From positions 91,953-155,952 of the forward strand of contig JANQQK010000007.1 of NCBI GenBank assembly GCA_028289375.1: DNA of 64,000 nt, in the 5' to 3' direction. Below, one piece after another: positions 18,229-26,291 of this stretch. The notes under the pieces were generated by a model. That model did no database searches and was not told the origin of the DNA. It worked only from the letters and a program-made list of their open reading frames with translations. This stretch comes from Phycisphaerae bacterium (GTDB taxonomy: Bacteria; Planctomycetota; Phycisphaerae; UBA1845). The position numbers and the translations under genes are program-made. The stretch's first letter is position 1. Every line of letters begins with the position of its first letter.

Positions 18229-18375
18229 ATGAAGAACCAGACGACCTCGCTCATCATCCTCACAACCATGACATGGTTCGCCGTTGCACTGATGGCGATG
18301 GCTTGTTTCGACAACAGTACGTCATCAACCCCACATGATGCAAAACACGCAATACCGGTATCATCGAATCACTAG
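18229..18375 (+). CDS. Small putative lipoprotein (48 residues)
   Basis: A 49-codon frame encodes a peptide with a polar N-terminus ('MKNQTTSLIIL'), a hydrophobic segment and the lipobox-like MAMAC at residues 22-26. A short Ser/Thr/His-rich tail ends 'IPVSSNH'. If processed, the mature peptide would be about 23 residues on a lipidated cysteine. AAAGG lies about 11 bases upstream. It follows the PhoD-like gene by 31 bases on the same strand. Tiny lipoproteins of this type are easily missed. Whether it is expressed is unknown. Confidence 0.5.
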   Translation: MKNQTTSLIILTTMTWFAVALMAMACFDNSTSSTPHDAKHAIPVSSNH

Positions 18376-18412
18376 ATTCAACTTGGCGACGGATTGATTC
18401 GCCTGTCCCACA

Positions 18413-19081
18413 TCAGGAACTGTTTTGGAATCGACGCACGTGGATTGCAGTCCCTGCTACGATGCAGGCGATCGAGATGACACTGTATGTGAAGACGTAC
18501 AACCAGTTTGATGGCGATACGTCGAACAATTCAAGCGCAAAAGGTACCAGTATAGCACCCGCGATTCCGGCCACCGTGGCGATCCCGACGCTTCCCACGA
18601 GCGAAGAGAACAGCCAACCAACCCCAATACAGACCGCCGCGCTTCCCATCAGCACAAGACGTTGCTCGTCGTCTTGGTGTATCTGACGCTCATGGTCGAT
18701 GCTCCGGAACACCATAAAGACAAGTACCGAGATACCAATCGCCAGAAAGCTCGACGAAAGCATCACCAAAAACCTTGATGCCGCATCGATCAGCGGATCG
18801 ACAGGCAGAATGCGGCAAAATCCCAGCGTCTTGTCACCAACATCACCTCCGATGGACGTTGCGGAGAAGATCGCACAGATCGCAATCGCGATTATCACGT
18901 TGAAGTAACTCGCAACAAGCAAATCGTCGCGCAGCCAATTGGCGCTGTGGTGCCTACCCGACATCGCAATGTAAGCGCCGTCGACGGCCACAAACAGATA
19001 GGGAATCATGAACATGATGCCGACGGCGATATACGTGGGCACGAACCGTCGAAAATCCCGCCATACCAAAGTCCGCATCAT
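18413..19081 (-). CDS. ABC transporter membrane subunit (ABC-2-like)
   Basis: This 222-residue protein has six likely membrane helices, for example 'YIAVGIMFMIPYLFVAVDGA', 'VIIAIAICAIFSATSIGG' and 'VSIACIVAGTAIHV'-like segments. The pattern 'SIGGDVGDKTLGFCRILPV' resembles the cytoplasmic loop of ABC-2/YtrC-type permeases, which often reads 'ER..GT..FL..LPV'. It overlaps the ATPase gene by four bases, making it the membrane partner in a GntR-regulated ABC unit. The substrate is unknown. Related GntR-linked systems respond to cell-envelope stress. Confidence 0.8.
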   Translation of the reverse strand: MMRTLVWRDFRRFVPTYIAVGIMFMIPYLFVAVDGAYIAMSGRHHSANWLRDDLLVASYFNVIIAIAICAIFSATSIGGDVGDKTLGFCRILPVDPLIDAASRFLVMLSSSFLAIGISVLVFMVFRSIDHERQIHQDDEQRLVLMGSAAVCIGVGWLFSSLVGSVGIATVAGIAGAILVPFALELFDVSPSNWLYVFTYSVISIACIVAGTAIHVRRFQNSS

Positions 19082-20016
19082 GACGCCATCCTCCAGCCCC
19101 GAACGTAGTCCTTGAACACTTCCTCAAGAACGAGATCCTCGACCTCGACATGATCCGCCCCCGCGGCGGACCGAACCTGCCCCAGCACATCCTCACCATA
19201 CGACGAAACCGTCACCAGCAGTTCACGCTCCCGCACGCGCTGACACACAACATCCTCCATCTCGATCGTCGGCACATCGCCGTTCGGCAGCACCGCATGA
19301 ATCCGCTTCGTTTGCGTCAGAAGATCATCCACATCCCGATGAACCAGCAGCCGACCGTCATGGATGATCCCGATCTCGTCGGCCAGCCGCTGCACGTCGC
19401 CCAGCGTGTGACTCGAAAACACGACCGTCACCCCGCGATCGCAGATTGTCTGCACCACCCCGTCGAGAAACTCCTCCCGCGCGATCGGATCGAGACCCGC
19501 CATCGGCTCATCAAGCAGCAGCACCTCCGGCTGATGCGACACCGCCAACACAAACGCCAGCTTAACCACCATCCCCTTCGAAAGATGCTTCACCTTCTTG
19601 TGCGGATCCAGCTCGAGCGTCTTCAGCCACCGATCGCAGGTGGCATCATCCCAGGTCGGATAAAACGCCTTGCAGTACACCACCGCCTCGCGCACGCGCA
19701 TCCACTTATAGATGAACTGCTGCTCCGGCACGTACCCCACACGCCGCTTCACCTCCAGCGAATCAACCGCAGGATCAAACCCCGCGACGCTGACCGACCC
19801 CGCCGTCGGACGCAGCAGGCCCATCAGCATTTTGATCGTCGTCGTCTTGCCCGCCCCGTTCAGACCCAACAGCCCCAGCGATCGACCCTTCGGAATCTCG
19901 AGGTCAACGTCCCGCACCGCCCACTGCCGACCAAAGACGCGCCCCAATCCCCGCATGTCGATGACGGCATCACTGATGGTGGATGTGTGGTTTTTCTGTG
20001 ACGTCATATTCATCAC
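19078..20016 (-). CDS. ABC transporter ATP-binding protein
   Basis: This 312-residue ATPase has Walker A 'GLNGAGKTT' at residues 51-59, a Q-loop region near 'GYVPEQQFIYKW' and the signature variant 'LSKGM'. Walker B is 'VLLLDEPMAGLD' and the H-loop is 'VVFSSHTLGDVQRL'. About 90 further C-terminal residues form the accessory domain common in drug/antibiotic exporter ATPases. It starts at a GTG/ATG pair overlapping the GntR stop and its own stop overlaps the permease start, so three genes are translationally chained. Confidence 0.92.
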   Translation of the reverse strand: MMNMTSQKNHTSTISDAVIDMRGLGRVFGRQWAVRDVDLEIPKGRSLGLLGLNGAGKTTTIKMLMGLLRPTAGSVSVAGFDPAVDSLEVKRRVGYVPEQQFIYKWMRVREAVVYCKAFYPTWDDATCDRWLKTLELDPHKKVKHLSKGMVVKLAFVLAVSHQPEVLLLDEPMAGLDPIAREEFLDGVVQTICDRGVTVVFSSHTLGDVQRLADEIGIIHDGRLLVHRDVDDLLTQTKRIHAVLPNGDVPTIEMEDVVCQRVRERELLVTVSSYGEDVLGQVRSAAGADHVEVEDLVLEEVFKDYVRGWRMAS

Positions 20017-20423
20017 TCCGCCTGTTTGTCGCCTTCGGCTTTTCGTCGCCCGTTGCCCTTCGAACGCATCGACTCATCGAACAACGCCTTGATCCGTGTC
20101 TTGGGAATCCCCGCCGCCCGACCAATCGCGATGCCATCCTCGAACCTGGCTTTGGACGCCGCCTCCGACTGCCGCGTCGCCACCACCGCCGCATCTTTGG
20201 CCGCCAACACGCGCATCCCCTTCCGCGTCTCGATCAGTCCGCGGCGCTCAAGCTCCTGAAACGCCCGCTGCACCGTGTTTGGATTCACAACCAGATCGAC
20301 AGCCACGTTGCGAATCGACGGCAACGGCTCGCCGGCACGAATCACCCCAGCCGCAATCGCACCACTGAGATGCTGAATGATCTGCTCGTAGATCGGCACA
20401 TGACTGTTGGGATCAACGCTCAC
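20013..20423 (-). CDS. GntR-family (YtrA-like) transcriptional regulator
   Basis: This 136-residue protein has an N-terminal winged helix ('PIYEQIIQHLSGAIAAGVIR', then 'NPNTVQRAFQELERRGLIET' and 'RKGMRVLA'). It has only a short helical C-terminal extension, which defines the YtrA subfamily that normally controls adjacent ABC transporters. The GTG start has AGGAG 10 bases upstream. It heads the operon with the ATPase and permease. A perfect 10-bp-arm palindrome between 20442 and 20467 is the probable autoregulatory operator. Confidence 0.92.
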   Translation of the reverse strand: MSVDPNSHVPIYEQIIQHLSGAIAAGVIRAGEPLPSIRNVAVDLVVNPNTVQRAFQELERRGLIETRKGMRVLAAKDAAVVATRQSEAASKARFEDGIAIGRAAGIPKTRIKALFDESMRSKGNGRRKAEGDKQAE

Positions 20424-20441
20424 ACCGGTCGCTCCTGCATT

Positions 20442-20467
20442 TACTGTACTATCTATCTAGTACAGTA
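20442..20467 (-). promoter_or_regulatory. Palindromic operator of the GntR-ABC operon
   Basis: TACTGTACTA (20442-20451) and TAGTACAGTA (20458-20467) are exact reverse complements around a 6-base spacer. The site is 19 bases before the gntR start codon. On the minus strand TTGCCG followed 17 bases later by TACTGT would make the palindrome overlap the -10, the usual geometry for repression. The remainder of this 315-base intergenic stretch (20468-20738) shows no further feature apart from the ribosome-binding site of the next gene. Confidence 0.75.
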
Positions 20468-20738
20468 GCGTATCGACCACCCCACGGCAATCCCTTTCCC
20501 GGTTTCCGCCGCTCAATTGTTCACGATCCACGCACACGGACATGATGGCCCTCCGCCTGGACCCAGCGCATCCACCATGGCCAACGCACCCCACAAATCT
20601 CAGTCCGACTGCACAACGCCATTTTCTGAGATTCCCGACAATATCGGTACGAGCGCCCCTTTAAGCTGCACGTGGGATTCCGACGTGATCCGGGCCGACG
20701 AACGTCGAACGAAACAACGCCGCAGCAGGAGAACAAAT

Positions 20739-22121
20739 ATGCTCCGACCGTCACTCGCCGGAACGCTCAGGCTGTTCATCGCGATCGCCGCCGTGTCGAA
20801 TCTCGCGACGGCACAGTCTCCGTGGAACGGACTGACCACGATCAGCCCCAACAACTCGGACACGACAACCGCGATTGACCTCGACGAGAACGTCGTCATG
20901 ACGTGGGTCGGTGCTGACAGACCGTCGAGCTTCGCGTACATCCTGCCCGACGGCTCTATGATCCGCCCGTGCAGGGTCGACGGTGGGTTCTTCAACGTCG
21001 GCGGTGCAGGCGGACGCCTTCAGAAATTCGATCCCGACGGCGAAGTTGTCTGGGACTACCGGATGGCCGACGCACAACACCAGCAGCATCACGACATCGC
21101 CGTCCTGCCCAACGGCAACGTCCTCGCGATCGCGTGGGAACTGCGCACCGCGTCCGAAGCGGCGGCGATGGGCAGGGTCAATACGACGAGTGACATTTGG
21201 CCCGACGCCATCATCGAGCTCAAACCTGTCGGCTTCGACGACGCCGAGGTCGTTTGGCGATGGAGTTTCTGGGACCACCTCGTGCAGGACGTCGATCCAA
21301 CCCTGCCGAACTATGGCGAGATCGCCGATCATCCGGAACTTTTTGACATCAACCTCGGCCCCAACGGCGACTGGCAGCATTTGAATTCCGTCGACTACGA
21401 TCCGGTCCGCGACCACATCGTCATCAGCGCCCGCACGCTCAGCGAACTCTACGTCATCGATCACAGCACAACGACCGAAGAAGCCGCGTCTCACTCAGGC
21501 GGCAACAGCGGCATGGGCGGCGATTTTCTATACCGTTGGGGTAATCCGCAAAACTATGGTCGCGGCGACGAGGGCGATCGGCAATTCTTCGTCATGCACG
21601 GTGTGAACTGGGTGGATCACGGTTTTCCCGGCGGCGGCAACATCATCGGATTCAACAACGGCGACATGCCTGGCTCTTCCAACGACCGCTCAACCGTGAT
21701 CGAAATCACGCCGCCATTCAACGGCACGACCTACGACGTGCCGGCCAACATGCCTTTTGCCCCGTCCGAACCAGCGTGGGAATACATCGACCCGGACTTC
21801 TATGGCGGACCGATCCAGTGCGGCGCTTTTCGACTGCCGAATGGCGACACCCTCATCACGGCCAATAATGATGGTTACGTTTTCGAGATCGCCCCAGACG
21901 AATCCACTGTGTGGGACCACGACGCACCCAACGCCGTCGCCCGTGGCCCCCGATTCTGGATCGCCGGATTGGACGATTGGTCGTTGTTTGCCGACTGTGT
22001 CAGCGGTCCGGGTGTGCCAGCCATTGACTGCCCGACAGGCGACTACGACGGAGACGGCGACGTCGATTTCCACGACGCCGGTCTGTTGCAGCGCAAGATC
22101 GGAAAATTCACGGGACCGTGA
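20739..22121 (+). CDS. Secreted arylsulfotransferase (ASST)-like beta-propeller protein with EF-hand/dockerin-like tail
   Basis: This 460-residue protein starts at the ATG with AGGAG 7 bases upstream and a signal peptide ending near 'SNLATAQSPW'. The body shows beta-propeller-like repeats typical of the aryl sulfotransferase family: 'LQKFDPDGEVVWDYRMAD', 'QHHDIAVLPNGNVLAIAWE', 'FVMHGVNWVDHG' and 'DGYVFEIAPDESTVWDH'. The C-terminus 'DYDGDGDVDFHDAGLLQ' is a calcium-binding EF-hand/dockerin-like motif common at the ends of planctomycete exported proteins. Catalytic activity is not proven: ASST uses a histidine intermediate, and 'QQHHDI' is only a candidate position. Confidence 0.7.
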   Translation: MLRPSLAGTLRLFIAIAAVSNLATAQSPWNGLTTISPNNSDTTTAIDLDENVVMTWVGADRPSSFAYILPDGSMIRPCRVDGGFFNVGGAGGRLQKFDPDGEVVWDYRMADAQHQQHHDIAVLPNGNVLAIAWELRTASEAAAMGRVNTTSDIWPDAIIELKPVGFDDAEVVWRWSFWDHLVQDVDPTLPNYGEIADHPELFDINLGPNGDWQHLNSVDYDPVRDHIVISARTLSELYVIDHSTTTEEAASHSGGNSGMGGDFLYRWGNPQNYGRGDEGDRQFFVMHGVNWVDHGFPGGGNIIGFNNGDMPGSSNDRSTVIEITPPFNGTTYDVPANMPFAPSEPAWEYIDPDFYGGPIQCGAFRLPNGDTLITANNDGYVFEIAPDESTVWDHDAPNAVARGPRFWIAGLDDWSLFADCVSGPGVPAIDCPTGDYDGDGDVDFHDAGLLQRKIGKFTGP

Positions 22122-22147
22122 CCGACCCTCGACCCAACCGCGAACGG

Positions 22148-23503
22148 CTACTTCAATGTCACCTTTCGCCACTGCCCCGCAGATCCGCTCTGCGCCCCCA
22201 GCCCCCACGGTCCAGCCATCGATCGACCGTTCAGCGACGCGGTCAGCACCGGTTTCCTGTCCAGCGAAATCTCCACCGCGTCGTCGCCGACTTCGGCGCG
22301 GAATCGTATCCAGCTGTCTGTCCTGATCACGTCCGACGCGGCGAATCCCAAATTCTCCCAGCGGTTCTCCTTGCTGTGGTGGTTGAAGATCGTCACACCG
22401 CCACCGGCGTTGAACGCAACTGATAGGAACCCATCGCGGCTGCGGCCGAGCAGGAGATTCATTTGCGGATGCGCCGCACCCGGGAGAAGCTTGACTCGCC
22501 CCACGAGTGTGTAATTCTCCTTGCCCACCGGCTTGGTTCGCCATGCGATGGCGTTGGTGTCGGGAAACGCGATCTGCGTCCACGCTTTTCCGGCTGTATC
22601 GAGGGATCGGTACACCTCTTCCCACGGCGGCGAGAACGCACGGACGTATGCAGCGAATTTCTCATCGATCACACGCATCTCATCGTCGCCGATCGCGCGT
22701 TCGACGAAGGACGCCAATCGCTCACCATATCCCGTTCCACCACCAAGCCGCCTGGCCTCGCCGACAATGGATCGGAAGAGATCAGCGTCAAAGGTGTCCT
22801 TCATGAAACGCAGCAGCAACCATCGAGCCGCGTACCGGGCGCCCCATTCAACGTCATCCATGCGATCGCGCAGGATGACGCTCACCGCCGGTAGTTGGCG
22901 ATCCTCGATGAGCTTGGCCACCTTCAGGATCATGGTCGACATGTTGGGATCTTCCGCCACGCCATCGACCCAGCCGCCTCGCTTCAACACTTCTTCCTCC
23001 ACCCAGGAGGCAGCCCCATCGGCAAGCCAGTGCGGGTGCGAGCGATGATTCGGCAACGTCGCATAGCGAACCAGGTGTGCTGCTTCGTGTGCGATCAGCC
23101 GTCGCGTCGGCAGTGGAATACCGATCGTGTCGAGGATTTCGTCGGAGCCGCTCGGCTGCAACAAGATATACGCTGACTGAGTGCTCCAATGAGAAAACGC
23201 GAGATTTCGCTTGAACTTTCCGCCCGTCAATTCGCGATCCGCCCTCTCATAATCCGCCAATGCGCGAAATAGATGAATCTCGAATGGTTCATCGGCGGCC
23301 TGTTTGGGAAGAGCAAACAGCTTCGTTGCGACAGGCCAGACCATCTCTGCCGTCTTCAACGCATCTGCCGCAACATCATCGTTGTCGAAATGGCATACGA
23401 TCCGAAAGTGCTTGCCCGATCTTGTCGACTGCTCGTTTCCGAACACTGCCGGACCAACGAGGAAAAGCGAGATCATTCCCAGCGCATGAATCTGACGAGG
23501 CAT
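22148..23503 (-). CDS. Secreted zincin metallopeptidase-like protein with C-terminal lectin-like domain
   Basis: This 451-residue protein has a signal peptide ('ALGMISLFLVGPAVFG') and HEAAH at residues 139-143, a zincin active-site helix with both zinc histidines and the catalytic glutamate. Downstream 'PHWLADGAASWVEEE' matches the third-ligand region of the peptidase-MA-like group. There the usual WLxEG appears as WLADG, so Asp162 replaces the expected glutamate. The last ~150 residues look like a concanavalin/DUF1080-type beta-sandwich. The ATG at 23503 has GGGAG 7 bases upstream. Probably periplasmic or surface-located. Confidence 0.7.
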   Translation of the reverse strand: MPRQIHALGMISLFLVGPAVFGNEQSTRSGKHFRIVCHFDNDDVAADALKTAEMVWPVATKLFALPKQAADEPFEIHLFRALADYERADRELTGGKFKRNLAFSHWSTQSAYILLQPSGSDEILDTIGIPLPTRRLIAHEAAHLVRYATLPNHRSHPHWLADGAASWVEEEVLKRGGWVDGVAEDPNMSTMILKVAKLIEDRQLPAVSVILRDRMDDVEWGARYAARWLLLRFMKDTFDADLFRSIVGEARRLGGGTGYGERLASFVERAIGDDEMRVIDEKFAAYVRAFSPPWEEVYRSLDTAGKAWTQIAFPDTNAIAWRTKPVGKENYTLVGRVKLLPGAAHPQMNLLLGRSRDGFLSVAFNAGGGVTIFNHHSKENRWENLGFAASDVIRTDSWIRFRAEVGDDAVEISLDRKPVLTASLNGRSMAGPWGLGAQSGSAGQWRKVTLK

Positions 23504-23619
23504 CCTCTTACTCCCAAATGAACAAGGCATCCGCAGTCATCCTATTCGCCAAAATGTGACACATGTTCATACACCGATCGTCGGGTCGTTCTTAACCAGT
23601 CAACGAGAACCGGCAACGT

Positions 23620-25149
23620 TCACAGCTTCCGATCCAGGCGGCGATAGTGAATCGATTCCATCAGGTCATCGGCGACGATCGTGTCGCGATCAGCCAGATC
23701 GGCGATCGTGCGCGCCAACCTCAGAATCTTGTCATGTGCTCGCGCTGACAACCCCAACTCGGTCATCGCAGACTTCAGAATCCCCTCACTCGCGGTGTCC
23801 AAGGCACAATGCATCCGCAGCGACTTGCCCGACAGCCGCGTATTGACCATCGTCGAGTCCACACCATAGCGAGACCGCTGCCGCTCCCGCGCGCGCATGA
23901 CCTCGCCGCGCATGTCCGCACTCGATCGGCCGTCCCGCGTGCTGCGCAACTCATCAAAGGCCACCGACGGAACCTCGATGTGAATGTCAATCCGGTCCAC
24001 CAACGGGCCCGAGATCCTGGCCAGGTACTTATCAATCAGCGGCGGCGTGCAGGAACAGGTCTTGCGCGGCTCGGTCAAATAGCCGCACGGACACGGGTTC
24101 ATCGCAGCCACAAGCATGAACTGTGACGGAAACCGTACCGTCGCATGCGATCGTGCGATCGTCACGTAGCCATCCTCCACCGGTTGCCGCAGAGTTTCGA
24201 GGATGTTTCGCGGAAACTCGGGAAACTCGTCGAGAAACAGCACGCCATGATGCGACAGCGACACCTCCCCCGCATGCGGAATCGTCCCCCCACCCACGAG
24301 CGCCGGACCGCTGGCCGAATGGTGCAATGCCCGCACCGGACGCGTCCCCAACAACGGCGTATCCGCCGGCAACAGGCCCGACACCGAGTAGATCTTTGTC
24401 GTCTCCAGCGACTCCGCCAACGACAGCGGCGGCAGAACCGTCGGCAAACGCTTGGCCAGCATCGTCTTGCCCGCGCCCGGCGGACCGATCATCAGACAGT
24501 TGTGCCCACCCGCAGCCGCCACGACCAGCGCCCGCTTCACATGCTCCTGCCCGCGCACCTCCGCGAAATCAACATCATATTGCGACGCCTGCGCAAACAC
24601 CTCGCGCACATCCATCGTCGCACCGTCGATCGGTAATTGGCCTGACAGAAATCCCATCGCTTCGGTCAGCGTGTTGACCGGAATCACTTCCAGGTCATCC
24701 ACGACGGCCGCCTCGCGCGCGTTCGCCGCCGGCACGACGATCCCGCGAAATCCCTGTGCCTTCGCCAGCAACGCCGCACTCAGCACGCCTTTCACAGGTC
24801 GCACCCGACCGTCCAGCGCCAACTCGCCGGTCACAAGAAAGTCCGATTCAAACTCCCCCACCACCTGTCCGTCGGCCAGAATCACACCGGCTGCAATGGG
24901 CAGATCAAACGCAGGCCCCTCCTTCTTCAGATCTGCCGGCGCCAGATTGATCACGGTCTTGTAGCGCGGAAACGTGTACCCGGCGTTGTGCATCGCCGAC
25001 CGCACGCGCTCGAGACTCTCCTTCACCGCCGCATCGGGAAGCCCCACGATGATCGACGACGCGAACCCGCGCTTGGCCACATCGACCTCGATCTCGGTCG
25101 GGATGGCTTCGATCCCCGAAAACGCCACGCTGTGCAGCCGCGCGATCAT
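23620..25149 (-). CDS. comM: YifB/ComM-family Mg-chelatase-like AAA+ ATPase
   Basis: This 509-residue protein starts 'MIARLHSVAFSGIEAIPTE'. It carries the N-terminal ChlI-like S5 domain ('GLPDAAVKESLERVRSA', 'INLAPADLKKEGPAFDLPIA') and the AAA+ Walker A 'GPPGAGKTMLAKRLP'. Walker B is 'LFLDEFPEF', the sensor region is 'MNPCPCGY', and the Mg-chelatase C-terminal domain is 'SARAHDKILRLARTIADLAD'. ComM acts as a branch-migration helicase during natural transformation in characterised species. The family is nearly universal, so competence cannot be inferred from it alone. Length is standard. Confidence 0.92.
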   Translation of the reverse strand: MIARLHSVAFSGIEAIPTEIEVDVAKRGFASSIIVGLPDAAVKESLERVRSAMHNAGYTFPRYKTVINLAPADLKKEGPAFDLPIAAGVILADGQVVGEFESDFLVTGELALDGRVRPVKGVLSAALLAKAQGFRGIVVPAANAREAAVVDDLEVIPVNTLTEAMGFLSGQLPIDGATMDVREVFAQASQYDVDFAEVRGQEHVKRALVVAAAGGHNCLMIGPPGAGKTMLAKRLPTVLPPLSLAESLETTKIYSVSGLLPADTPLLGTRPVRALHHSASGPALVGGGTIPHAGEVSLSHHGVLFLDEFPEFPRNILETLRQPVEDGYVTIARSHATVRFPSQFMLVAAMNPCPCGYLTEPRKTCSCTPPLIDKYLARISGPLVDRIDIHIEVPSVAFDELRSTRDGRSSADMRGEVMRARERQRSRYGVDSTMVNTRLSGKSLRMHCALDTASEGILKSAMTELGLSARAHDKILRLARTIADLADRDTIVADDLMESIHYRRLDRKL

Positions 25150-25271
25150 GGCCGCATTGTAGTTATGAACAACCCAAACACAAGCCAAACTTAGAGACTT
25201 GCAACAAATACCGACGGATTATTGAATCGACATGGACGCAGAAATCCACCGCACATACCGTATTTGATGTG

Positions 25272-25694
25272 ATGAAGCATCGACTCGCAAAACGCTGCCT
25301 GACGCTTGGGTTCCTGCTGTGCACGGCCTCGTTTGTCACCAGCCTCGTGTCGATCAAGGTGATCCTCGTGCAGACGCCGTTCGACGATTGGCAGGTGGGG
25401 TCCGGTCTTGGCTTGCTGATGGTCACCGACATCGCCCCGCCACCGGGCACGCCGTCGCGCTTCGGCGTCACCGTCGTCGAGGAATACGGCAACTTCTTCT
25501 GGTTCGTCTACATGACCGAAGATGACGGCAGCGCGATCTGGGGCGCGCCTGCCTGGCTTGTCGCCATCCTGCTGCTCACGCTTCGCATCATGTATGGCCG
25601 ACTTCTAAGGCGACGCGCGTACTGTCGCAACTGCGGCGAGAAATTCACCGGCGACATCCCCGGCCTCTGCCTCAAATGCGGACACGTGTACTGA
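25272..25694 (+). CDS. Membrane protein with C-terminal zinc ribbon
   Basis: This 140-residue protein has two transmembrane helices ('LTLGFLLCTASFVTSLVSI' and 'PAWLVAILLLTLRIMYG') separated by about 65 extracytoplasmic residues. A short cytoplasmic ribbon 'YCRNCGEKFTG...CLKCGHVY' has four cysteines in two CxxC pairs. A GTG three bases before the ATG could also serve as start. It precedes a second gene of the same design by 10 bases, so the two form a pair. Such helix-loop-helix-ribbon proteins are common in planctomycetes. Their role is unknown. Confidence 0.65.
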   Translation: MKHRLAKRCLTLGFLLCTASFVTSLVSIKVILVQTPFDDWQVGSGLGLLMVTDIAPPPGTPSRFGVTVVEEYGNFFWFVYMTEDDGSAIWGAPAWLVAILLLTLRIMYGRLLRRRAYCRNCGEKFTGDIPGLCLKCGHVY

Positions 25695-25704
25695 GGCGAT
25701 ATGG

Positions 25705-26235
25705 ATGGAACTCAAATCGACATCGGCCAAATGGACGTGGCTTTCGACAACCCTAAAGACCCTGACCTACGCCGTCGCATCCCTCTACATCGTGTCGATG
25801 ATCTGGCCAATCGAATACACGACATGGTCGCCGAAATTGGCTCGAGTCGGCTCGATCCCCAATTGCTTTTCCGTTTCGACACGCCACGGAGATTGGCGAT
25901 TCACGCTTGAGCGAAACTTCAATGTTGGCCCGAATCCCAGGTTGGATCGCGCCTATCTGATGTCATATCGAAACCAGCGATATTGGTTCGTGGGTATCGG
26001 ATTCGTGCACACCGTCGACACCTGGTTCAACGAGCAGATCATGACGCTCTATACGCATCCGGCTTGGCTCATTGTCATGTTCGGTATCTACCCCGCATCG
26101 CGTTGCTTTCTCATCCGCCTCAAACTTGCCAATCGAGGCCGTCGAATCGCGCGAGGCTTATGCCCGCATTGTGAATACAATCTGGCTGGCAACACATCGG
26201 GCCGCTGCCCCGAGTGCGGGGAAGTTGCGAATTGA
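25705..26235 (+). CDS. Membrane protein with C-terminal zinc ribbon (second of pair)
   Basis: This 176-residue protein has an N-terminal helix ('TYAVASLYIVSMIWPI'), an extracytoplasmic loop of about 90 residues, a second helix ('AWLIVMFGIYPASRCFLIRL') and the terminal zinc ribbon 'CPHCEYNLAGN...CPECGE'. The ribbon has the planctomycete-typical CPxCxYNL spacing. Architecture matches the gene 10 bases upstream although the loops differ, so they are probably divergent duplicates that may act together. No enzymatic motif is visible. Confidence 0.65.
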   Translation: MELKSTSAKWTWLSTTLKTLTYAVASLYIVSMIWPIEYTTWSPKLARVGSIPNCFSVSTRHGDWRFTLERNFNVGPNPRLDRAYLMSYRNQRYWFVGIGFVHTVDTWFNEQIMTLYTHPAWLIVMFGIYPASRCFLIRLKLANRGRRIARGLCPHCEYNLAGNTSGRCPECGEVAN

Positions 26236-26291
26236 CGGATGCCACGACGGAAGTTGCCGCGGCCAACCCGAGCACATGGAATACACAGCTG

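Noticed and set aside
19150..20001. 283-residue plus-strand frame opposite the ABC ATPase
   Set aside because: The minus strand has Walker A, signature and Walker B motifs. The plus-strand product is a His/Arg-rich shadow.
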